Shown here: positions 1-4,106 of the stretch, in pieces | How the letters are laid out: each line of letters opens with the position of its first letter | Position numbering within the stretch: position 1 is the first letter of the stretch | DNA from: Candidatus Limivicinus faecipullorum | GTDB lineage: Bacteria > Bacillota > Clostridia > Oscillospirales > Oscillospiraceae | Length of the DNA: 5,596 nt | Direction of reading: 5' to 3' | Assembly (NCBI GenBank): GCA_018711755.1 | Contig: DVHY01000158.1 | Location: 1-5,596 of the forward strand | The notes under the pieces: model-generated | What the model was told of the DNA's origin: nothing | Seen by the model: only the letters and a program-made list of their open reading frames with translations | The model's database searches: none | Position numbers and translations under genes: made by a program

Positions 1-110
1 CCCGCCAAGCATTTTGCCCTTGGCAAAATGCTGCTGCGCTGCGTCGCTGCAAACTCCATATCCTTCGCAGCGGCGGCCGCCCATAAGGACAGCCGCCACT
101 TCTCATGCAT
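1..110 (-). other. Possible small ORF inside the hairpin element, open to the left edge
   Basis: On the minus strand an AAGGAG ribosome-binding-like site (121-126) lies 10 bases before an ATG at 108-110. From there 36 codons are open to the window edge, beginning MHEKWRLSLW. A second ATG four bases further on (104-106) is also open to the edge in another frame, beginning MRSGGCPYGRPP. Neither product matches a family I recognise, both are Arg/Ala-rich, and two frames being open at once in GC-rich DNA argues for chance. Treat this as a candidate short ORF carried by a repeat rather than a gene. Confidence 0.15.
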
Positions 111-237
111 TTCGTTGCAGCTCCTTTCCGAATCAAGCCCGCTTCGCTGGGCCTTGATTCGGCCTTGAAAACAAAATAGTTTTCAAGGCTTTTCTGTGGC
201 GGATTATTGAAATGCGAGGCGGGCCTTGCCCCCTCGC
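1..237. repeat. Hairpin-rich non-coding element, truncated by the window edge
   Basis: This stretch has no recognisable gene but contains four inverted repeats in a row. They are 8-18 with 22-32 (11 pairs, 3-base loop), 128-140 with 149-162 (13 pairs, one bulged C), 162-172 with 179-189 (11 perfect pairs, 6-base loop), and 214-224 with 228-237 (10 pairs, one bulged C at 220). The word GGCCTTG recurs at 150, 161 and 221, just after or inside stems. A run of stems this dense between genes is typical of dispersed intergenic repeat elements or of a structured RNA. Copy number in the genome cannot be seen here, so calling it a repeat family is an inference. The hairpins themselves are read directly. 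The element runs off the left edge, so its true boundary is unknown. Confidence 0.5.
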
Positions 238-291
238 GCTCCCCTGCTACTCTATTAATTTGACCTAAAGCATAGTTTTTTGACAGACTCA

Positions 292-322
292 ACAGGCCGG
301 GAGCGTCAAGCTCCCGGCCTGT
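292..322 (-). terminator. GC-rich hairpin after the rubredoxin gene
   Basis: A perfect 13-pair stem (292-304 with 310-322) encloses a 5-base loop, 10 bases past the rubredoxin stop on the minus strand. The position fits a transcript 3' end for the rubrerythrin-rubredoxin unit. There is no clear U-run after the stem on the minus strand, only AAAAAA about 9 bases further on. It may therefore be a weak or factor-assisted terminator, or an mRNA-stabilising 3' hairpin. Confidence 0.6.
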
Positions 323-332
323 GTTATGCCGC

Positions 333-467
333 TTACTCTTCGGGGCTGAACTGATCCTTGCCCACACCGCACAGCTCGCAGGTGAAATCTTCGGGCAGGT
401 CTTCCCACTTCACGCCGGTCTCTTCCTCGTCGTAGACCCAGCCGCATATGTTGCACACATATCTCAT
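333..467 (-). CDS. Rubredoxin, short form (44 residues)
   Basis: This small iron protein carries one Fe(SCys)4 centre and shuttles single electrons in the cytoplasm. The translation begins MRYVCNICGWVYDEEE and ends with CELCGVGKDQF plus a short tail. The two CxxC knuckles are C5/C8 and C30/C33, both in the conserved rubredoxin context (YVCxxCGxVYD and CxxCGVGKDxF). Usual rubredoxins have about 52-54 residues. This one lacks roughly 8 residues in the loop between the knuckles, as does the known 45-residue Desulfovibrio desulfuricans type. The start is fixed by AGGAGG (476-481) 8 bases upstream. It lies 43 bases after the reverse rubrerythrin on the same strand with no terminator between them, so they are probably co-transcribed, and it may serve as that enzyme's electron donor (inference). 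Confidence 0.95.
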   Translation of the reverse strand: MRYVCNICGWVYDEEETGVKWEDLPEDFTCELCGVGKDQFSPEE

Positions 468-510
468 GGTCTTTTCCTCCTGAATAGATTTATTGGTTAG
501 TTTAAGCTCC

Positions 511-1077
511 TCACTTGAAGTAGCGGTTCAGCAGGCCCTCGAAAGCCTTGCCGTGACGGGCCTCATCCCTGGCCATCTCATGGACGGTGTCGTGGATGGC
601 GTCCAGATTATACTTCTTAGCCAGCTTGGCCAGCTCGAACTTGCCGGCGGTGGCGCCGTTCTCGGCCTCTACGCGCATTTCCAGATTCTTCTTGGTGCTG
701 TCGGTGACCACTTCGCCCAGGAGCTCGGCAAACTTGGCGGCGTGCTCGGCCTCCTCCAGGCCGGCCTTCTCCCAGTACATGCCGATCTCGGGATAGCCCT
801 CGCGATGGGCCACGCGGGCCATAGCCAGGTACATACCCACTTCGGTGCACTCGCCTTCAAAATTGGCCTTCAGGCCGGAGATGATCTCGGCCTTGACTTC
901 TTCGGGGACATCGGCGCCAAACTGCTTGCCCACGCCCACAACGTGCTCGGCAGCCCAGGCCATGCCTTCCTCCATCTCGGTGAACCTGGAGCCGGGGACC
1001 TTGCACTGGGGGCAGAACTCGGGGGGAGTATCTCCCTCATGAACATAACCGCATACGGGGCAGACCCATTTCTTCAT
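511..1077 (-). CDS. Reverse rubrerythrin (N-terminal rubredoxin domain, diiron peroxidase)
   Basis: The 188-residue protein has its rubredoxin domain first and its ferritin-like diiron domain second, which is the reverse of classical rubrerythrin. The Fe(Cys)4 knuckles are C6/C9 (CPVCGYVHEG) and C22/C25 (FCPQCKVPGSRF). The four-helix domain covers about residues 55-188. It shows ExxH motifs at E109/H112 and E172/H175, with further candidate carboxylate ligands around E74-E79 and E138-E140. Members studied in clostridia act as terminal NADH-linked peroxidases and oxygen reductases, fed through rubredoxin and a reductase. The length is typical and nothing is missing. AGGAGG (1087-1092) sits 9 bases before the ATG. 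The gene has its own promoter just downstream of the PerR-like gene and is followed by rubredoxin, so the three genes form a coherent oxidative-stress block in an anaerobe. Confidence 0.95.
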   Translation of the reverse strand: MKKWVCPVCGYVHEGDTPPEFCPQCKVPGSRFTEMEEGMAWAAEHVVGVGKQFGADVPEEVKAEIISGLKANFEGECTEVGMYLAMARVAHREGYPEIGMYWEKAGLEEAEHAAKFAELLGEVVTDSTKKNLEMRVEAENGATAGKFELAKLAKKYNLDAIHDTVHEMARDEARHGKAFEGLLNRYFK

Positions 1078-1118
1078 AGTAAATTTCCTCCTGATAAAAC
1101 ATAATATCTGGTGTATTG

Positions 1119-1147
1119 ATTATATATTTTCATTGCAGCTTTTGCAA
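1119..1147 (-). promoter_or_regulatory. Vegetative promoter of the rubrerythrin-rubredoxin unit
   Basis: Read on the minus strand, TTGCAA (1142-1147) and a perfect TATAAT (1119-1124) are separated by exactly 17 bases. This predicts a start near 1112 and a leader of about 35 bases. It is one of the best sigma-A-type matches in the window and suggests strong expression. The sequence ATATAAT-C-AATACAC spanning the -10 matches a PerR box only weakly (about 10 of 14 positions). Confidence 0.8.
1133..1147. promoter_or_regulatory. TTGCA-N5-TGCAA dyad over the rubrerythrin -35
   Basis: A perfect 5-5-5 inverted repeat (TTGCA at 1133-1137, TGCAA at 1143-1147) covers the -35 hexamer and the start of the spacer. 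A dyad in this place is where a repressor could block polymerase. It does not look like the AT-rich Fur/PerR dyad at the perR promoter. With only five bases per arm it could also arise by chance. Confidence 0.3.
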
Positions 1148-1158
1148 CAAAAAACTGG

Positions 1159-1193
1159 AAAAAAGTCAGCTGGCCTGAAGGCCGCGGCAGCTG
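1159..1193 (-). terminator. Possible intrinsic terminator overlapping the end of the PerR-like gene
   Basis: On the minus strand an outer AGCTG pairing (CAGCTG copies at 1188-1193 and 1167-1172) and an inner GGCC-TTCA-GGCC hairpin (1172-1183) can stack with an asymmetric internal bulge. They are followed at once by AC and TTTTTT (1159-1164), and a second TTTTTT lies at 1149-1154. The hairpin overlaps the last codons of the regulator. The stem is imperfect, so this would be a moderate terminator that leaves the rubrerythrin promoter to work largely alone. Confidence 0.4.
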
Positions 1194-1567
1194 CTGCACA
1201 AGCCCCTGATGGTCAGGGAACACTCCTCGGCAGCAAAGCCGTATTCTCTGTCCAGCTCCCGGCAGCTGTCCCTCACGGCCCTGGGAAGTTCCATGTCCAT
1301 GACCTTGCGGCAGCGGCGGCAGACGAAGTGGGCATGGGGTGCCGTATCTGCGTCATAGCGCTCCTGTCCCGCCACCCGACATACGCTCACCGCCAGGCCC
1401 TCCTCGGCCAGGACTCCCAGGTTCCGATAAACGGTACCCAGGCTCAGCTCCGGGTAATCGGCCTTCAGCTGCTGATACAGCATTTCCGCCGTGGGGTGCT
1501 CTTTTGTGGCGCAGAGAGCCTCCAGAATGGCCTGGCGCTTTCTGCTGTTTTTCCTTTTGTTCTCCAT
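1166..1567 (-). CDS. perR: PerR-like Fur-family metalloregulator
   Basis: This is a DNA-binding repressor of the Fur family with a winged-helix N-terminal half (HPTAEMLYQQL, then recognition helix LSLGTVYRNL) and a metal-binding dimerisation half. Numbering from the ATG at 1567 (133 residues), the B. subtilis PerR regulatory ligands align at a constant offset as H24, D72, H78, H80 and D91. The structural zinc cysteines are C83/C86 and C124/C127. Having Asp at position 72 and the full His/Asp set favours a peroxide sensor over Fur or Zur, but the subtype is an inference. An in-frame GTG at 1571-1573 would add two residues. I prefer the ATG because GAGG (1573-1576) lies 5 bases before it, while the GTG has no ribosome-binding site. 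Rubrerythrin and rubredoxin follow directly, as expected for targets of a PerR. Confidence 0.88.
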   Translation of the reverse strand: MENKRKNSRKRQAILEALCATKEHPTAEMLYQQLKADYPELSLGTVYRNLGVLAEEGLAVSVCRVAGQERYDADTAPHAHFVCRRCRKVMDMELPRAVRDSCRELDREYGFAAEECSLTIRGLCSSCRGLQAS

Positions 1568-1580
1568 TGGCACCTCAAAT

Positions 1581-1598
1581 TAATAATGATTCTTATTA
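1581..1598. promoter_or_regulatory. Fur/PerR-type operator at the perR promoter
   Basis: TAATAA (1581-1586) and TTATTA (1593-1598) form a perfect inverted repeat around TGATTC. Bases 1581-1595 match the B. subtilis PerR box (TTATAAT-N-ATTATAA) at about 11 of 14 positions. The site would lie at roughly +3 to +20 of the perR transcript, between the promoter and the ribosome-binding site. This suits autorepression. Whether the PerR-like protein or another Fur paralogue binds there cannot be told from the sequence. Confidence 0.6.
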
Positions 1599-1606
1599 CT
1601 GAAGTT

Positions 1607-1635
1607 AATATAGCACAGTCTCCGGGCTTTGTAAA
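1607..1635 (-). promoter_or_regulatory. Promoter of the PerR-like gene
   Basis: Read on the minus strand, TTTACA (1630-1635) and TATATT (1607-1612) are spaced by 17 bases. Each matches the sigma-A consensus at 5 of 6 positions. The predicted start is near 1600, about 33 bases before the ATG and directly ahead of the TAATAA/TTATTA dyad. Confidence 0.7.
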
Positions 1636-1668
1636 GAGTTTTTTGAAAAAATTTTTTATAATTTTCCC
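1636..1668 (-). promoter_or_regulatory. AT-rich UP-element-like tract
   Basis: Immediately upstream of the perR -35 lies a nearly pure A/T stretch with phased tracts, including a perfect AAAAAATTTTTT block (1646-1657). In an otherwise GC-rich region this is the composition and position expected of an UP element contacted by the alpha subunit of RNA polymerase, or of intrinsically bent DNA. It also fills the gap after spoIIP, where I find only a weak five-pair hairpin (1691-1695 with 1703-1707) and no convincing terminator. Confidence 0.35.
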
Positions 1669-1698
1669 GTGGCATTTTTCTAAGTTTTCCGGGGCATA

Positions 1699-2814
1699 TC
1701 AGGCCCCTTCCTGGGGCTGTTCCACCAGCTGGGCCAGGGCCGGGGCGGCGGCATTGCCGAAAAGCCTGATAGCCGCCAGGGCCTCCTGGAGGGTGTTGCC
1801 GTTGCTGCCCACCTCCACTATCATGGAGCCCGGGGACAGCTGCTGATTATAGCGTTCCCGCACCAGGGACACCGGGCGCATGAGCGTGGGGTGCCTTGCG
1901 TTGACGGAGTTCTGGATGTACAGGGCCAGAGCCAGGTTCTGCCGCCAGTTTGGATGCTCCAGCCCGCTTTCGTCGGTGCCCACAAGGAGCATTATCTGGC
2001 TGGCCACCACTCCCTCCTCCTCGGCCATGGTCTTGTATACCACGTCGTCGGTGCCCAGGGCGTCCCTGTGGATATCCAGCACGATCTTTATACTGGGGTA
2101 ATCCCTCAGGTATTGCTCTATGGCCTGGCCGGAGCGGGTATAGGAGCCGGTGTAGCTGGGATAGTCGTAGATGCCCCGGTCGTGGATAACGCTCAGGCCC
2201 GCCTCCTGGAATATCTCCGTCAGCTCGTCGCCGATGCGCACGATGTTGAACTCGGTGTCCTCGGTGCGGTTGGTGTCGCTGGGCTCATAGCGGTCCAGGC
2301 CCGCCTGGGTATAGGCCTCGCTGGAGTGGGTATGGATAATGAGTATCTGGGGCTGGCCATAAGGCAGGACCACACCCGGTCCGTCGGCCACAATTTGCGG
2401 GGCATCCACCCAGTACTGGGTGGCGTTGTTTATGGTGAGCCCGCCGTCGATGGTGGTCTCCAGTATTTCCAGATCGGCCCCCAGCTCCGGCTCCCCCGCC
2501 GCCTCTGCCGGCTCCATCAGCTCCATCTCCGGCAGATCCGTAATTATCGTCTCCTGCACTTCCGCAGGCTCCTGCTCAGCCATGGTGCTCAGCTTCTCGG
2601 CAGGCTCCGCCGCAGTGCCGGCGCTCAGGCTCAGAGCGGAAGCCGTGGGATGGCTCTCCAAGTTGTCCGACAGCAGCAGCACGTTTTTCATTCTCCTGTA
2701 CCCCAGGCTTCTTTGCAGGCTGTCTCCGATGCGCTCACCCGCACCGCTCACAGCCAGCATATACATTATCACAGTCACGCAGCCCAGGGCCGCCAGTCTT
2801 CTCGCCGTTTGCAT
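1699..2814 (-). CDS. spoIIP: Stage II sporulation protein P (SpoIIP)
   Basis: SpoIIP is a membrane-anchored peptidoglycan hydrolase with amidase and endopeptidase activity. It works with SpoIID and SpoIIM to thin septal wall and drive forespore engulfment. The 371-residue protein (about 401 in B. subtilis) has an N-terminal membrane segment at about residues 7-24. A long Ala/Glu/Pro-rich linker follows at about 60-120. The catalytic domain runs from about 150 to 362, with the family motifs HTHSSEAY (H161, H163, E166), DRGIYDYPSY, DIHRDA (H249) and VEVG (E334), including the likely zinc and catalytic residues. The ATG at 2812-2814 has AGAGGA (2826-2831) 11 bases upstream, which is long but acceptable. 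No gpr gene is adjacent, unlike the Bacillus gpr-spoIIP arrangement. Mother-cell SigE control is expected from the family, but I could not identify a convincing SigE promoter. Confidence 0.95.
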   Translation of the reverse strand: MQTARRLAALGCVTVIMYMLAVSGAGERIGDSLQRSLGYRRMKNVLLLSDNLESHPTASALSLSAGTAAEPAEKLSTMAEQEPAEVQETIITDLPEMELMEPAEAAGEPELGADLEILETTIDGGLTINNATQYWVDAPQIVADGPGVVLPYGQPQILIIHTHSSEAYTQAGLDRYEPSDTNRTEDTEFNIVRIGDELTEIFQEAGLSVIHDRGIYDYPSYTGSYTRSGQAIEQYLRDYPSIKIVLDIHRDALGTDDVVYKTMAEEEGVVASQIMLLVGTDESGLEHPNWRQNLALALYIQNSVNARHPTLMRPVSLVRERYNQQLSPGSMIVEVGSNGNTLQEALAAIRLFGNAAAPALAQLVEQPQEGA

Positions 2815-2829
2815 CCACTCACCCGTCCT

Positions 2830-2859
2830 CTCATAAGTTTATACATATAAAGTTATGAG
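2830..2859. promoter_or_regulatory. 30-base near-perfect palindrome in the spoIIP/TSCPD divergent region
   Basis: The arms are CTCATAA (2830-2836) with TTATGAG (2853-2859) and TTTATA (2838-2843) with TATAAA (2846-2851). One mismatched base sits in each arm (2837, 2852) and there is a 2-base centre (2844-2845). That gives 26 of 28 arm bases paired. The spoIIP ribosome-binding site (2826-2831) touches one end, and the rightward promoter begins 26 bases past the other. With so small a loop, a DNA-level operator for a dimeric regulator is more likely than a terminator, and there is no GC-rich stem. I do not recognise the motif. Confidence 0.65.
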
Positions 2860-2885
2860 CCTCCCGGCCCGGATATCATGGCCCC

Positions 2886-2914
2886 TTGAAAAAAACTCCC
2901 GCCCATGTTATCAT
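2886..2914 (+). promoter_or_regulatory. Promoter of the TSCPD-sleB-rsmG operon
   Basis: TTGAAA (2886-2891) and TATCAT (2909-2914) are separated by 17 bases. A TG at 2906-2907, one base before the -10, adds an extended -10 element. The predicted start is near 2921, leaving a leader of about 28 bases. The match is to the housekeeping sigma, so the operon, including its spore-hydrolase-like gene, is probably made in growing cells. Confidence 0.7.
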
Positions 2915-2948
2915 TGGCAGGATAAAAAACGAAAGGAACCGACAGAAA

Positions 2949-3206
2949 ATGAAGTTTCAGTACAGACCTCGGGGCGTATGCTCCCAGCTTATGGACATAG
3001 AGGTGGAGGACGGGCGCATAGTTGACGTGGAGATCATGGGCGGCTGCCCCGGCAATCTGCAGGGCATATCCCGGCTTTTGAAGGGTATGAGCGTGGATGA
3101 CGCCATAGAGCGCATGGAGGGCATACGCTGCGGCATGAAGAAGACCTCCTGCCCCGACCAGCTGGCCCAGGCTCTCAAGCAGATGCGGGATGAAGCTCAG
3201 GCATAA
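2949..3206 (+). CDS. Stand-alone TSCPD-domain protein (TIGR03905-like)
   Basis: This 85-residue protein consists almost only of a TSCPD domain. Four cysteines lie in conserved settings: C11 (RGVCSQ), C33 (GGCPGNLQGI), C61 (IRCGMKK) and C68 in the name-giving TSCPDQLA at 67-73, a likely metal site. The same domain occurs as a C-terminal piece of some B12-dependent ribonucleotide reductases. The free-standing form is common in Clostridia and, as far as I know, has no proven function. The frame is open from 2886, but that stretch is the promoter. The ATG at 2949 has AAAGGA (2932-2937) 11 bases upstream and gives the family's usual length. It is first in a rightward operon and its 3' end overlaps the next gene by 17 bases, so the two are probably translationally coupled. 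Confidence 0.85.
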   Translation: MKFQYRPRGVCSQLMDIEVEDGRIVDVEIMGGCPGNLQGISRLLKGMSVDDAIERMEGIRCGMKKTSCPDQLAQALKQMRDEAQA

Positions 3207-4104
3207 GGCGGCTGCCGCCGCAGCGGCGGCCCTGCTGAGTTGCTGGCTCTGCGGCTGCCGCCGGCAGGAGCCGGAGGCGTCTTCCTCCCCAGCGCCTCAG
3301 GAGCTCAGCCTTCCCACGGAGCGCCCCTCCCCCGGCTACAGAGAGTTCCCCGTTTATTTCGACGGCCTGCTCATGGACCAGGGCTGTATCCGGGATGGAG
3401 AGATGTATCTCAGTCCCGGGGAGATATGCAGCTATCTGGGCATAGCCTGGAGCTGGAATGGGGATGAAAGCGCCTTCACCATCAGCCTGGACGGCACTGA
3501 GTTCGGGGGCAGCAGGGAAGACGGGTATCTCAGCGGCAACGGCAGATACTTCTATGCCCCTGAGGGCTGGTTCACCGCCGGCGACAAGCTGTACCTCCCT
3601 TATGAGCTGCTCTGCCGCTTTCTCTGCCTGGATGTGCAGCCGGAGGAGGGCTCCGACGCTCTGTATCTCAGCACCCTCAACGCCCGGGTCATCCCCGGCG
3701 GGGAGGACTACTATGAGCTTTACTTCCCCAGCGAGGAGCTGTTCTGGCTCAGCCAGATAATCCACGCCGAAGCCTGGCAGCAGCCGCTGGCCGGGCAGAT
3801 AGGCGTGGGCAATGTGGTGCTGAACCGGGTAGACAGCCCGGATTTCCCCTCCACGGTATTTGACGTGATCTTTGACATGGACCACAACATCATCCAGTTT
3901 GAACCCATATCCAACGGCAGCGTCTATTCCCAGCCCGACGAGACGGCCCGGATAGCCGCCTGCCTCTGCCTGGAGGGCTATAACACCGTGGGAGACAGCC
4001 TTTACTTTGTAAACCCCGCCTTCGGCAGCGGCTGGTTCGACTCCAGCCTGGACCTGACCGTGACCATAGGCGACCACAATTTCTATTCGGTGCGAGGTGC
4101 CTGA
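3190..4104 (+). CDS. SleB-family (Hydrolase_2) cell-wall hydrolase, predicted lipoprotein
   Basis: This 304-residue exported protein has three parts. The first is a signal peptide with a basic start (MKLRHK), an alanine-rich core and the lipobox-like LCGC ending at C23. The second, at about residues 53-165, is a beta-rich domain resembling the copper-amine-oxidase N-terminal-like (stalk) domain, with two YL-rich repeats near 73-85 and 134-150. The third is a C-terminal SleB-type hydrolase domain at about 180-302. That domain carries HAEA with likely catalytic E194, then GQIGVGNVVLNRV, LYFVNP and a closing GDHNFY. SleB relatives are lytic transglycosylases that cleave spore cortex or vegetative wall. 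The ATG lies inside the TSCPD gene with no good ribosome-binding site of its own, which suggests coupled translation. A lipid anchor would hold it at the outer face of the membrane. A wall-remodelling rather than germination role is possible given the vegetative promoter. Confidence 0.87.
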   Translation: MKLRHKAAAAAAAALLSCWLCGCRRQEPEASSSPAPQELSLPTERPSPGYREFPVYFDGLLMDQGCIRDGEMYLSPGEICSYLGIAWSWNGDESAFTISLDGTEFGGSREDGYLSGNGRYFYAPEGWFTAGDKLYLPYELLCRFLCLDVQPEEGSDALYLSTLNARVIPGGEDYYELYFPSEELFWLSQIIHAEAWQQPLAGQIGVGNVVLNRVDSPDFPSTVFDVIFDMDHNIIQFEPISNGSVYSQPDETARIAACLCLEGYNTVGDSLYFVNPAFGSGWFDSSLDLTVTIGDHNFYSVRGA

Positions 4105-4106
4105 AC

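Noticed and set aside
279..308. TTGACA at 280-285 as a rightward promoter
   Set aside because: The expected -10 region (303-308) is GC-rich hairpin stem with no TATAAT-like match, and no plus-strand gene follows.
493..1104. 203-codon plus-strand open frame opposite the reverse rubrerythrin
   Set aside because: It is antisense to an unambiguous rubrerythrin, and its Gly/Leu-rich sequence reflects the complement of that gene.
1691..1707. Five-pair hairpin GGGGC/GCCCC at the spoIIP stop as a terminator
   Set aside because: The stem is short and no U-run follows on the minus strand, so it would terminate poorly.
1133..1846. 237-codon plus-strand frame spanning perR and the end of spoIIP
   Set aside because: It crosses two real genes and the perR control region, and changes composition abruptly in the AT-rich gap. 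It is not a credible protein.
1891..2850. 319-codon plus-strand open frame opposite spoIIP
   Set aside because: It lies fully antisense to a gene with intact SpoIIP motifs, and its translation is Gly/Val/Leu/Gln-rich with no family motif. Long antisense frames are common in GC-rich coding DNA.
2866..2883. GGCC-flanked GATATC segment as an operator or hairpin
   Set aside because: Only four flanking bases pair, and GATATC is a common short palindrome, so chance explains it.
2886..2948. 21-residue upstream extension of the TSCPD protein from a TTG
   Set aside because: The TTG is part of the TTGAAA promoter hexamer and has no ribosome-binding site. The ATG at 2949 fits the family start.
3175..4077. 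300-codon minus-strand open frame opposite the SleB-like gene
   Set aside because: Its low-complexity Ala/Gly/Val translation mirrors codon bias of the sense gene, which has clear hydrolase motifs and operon context.
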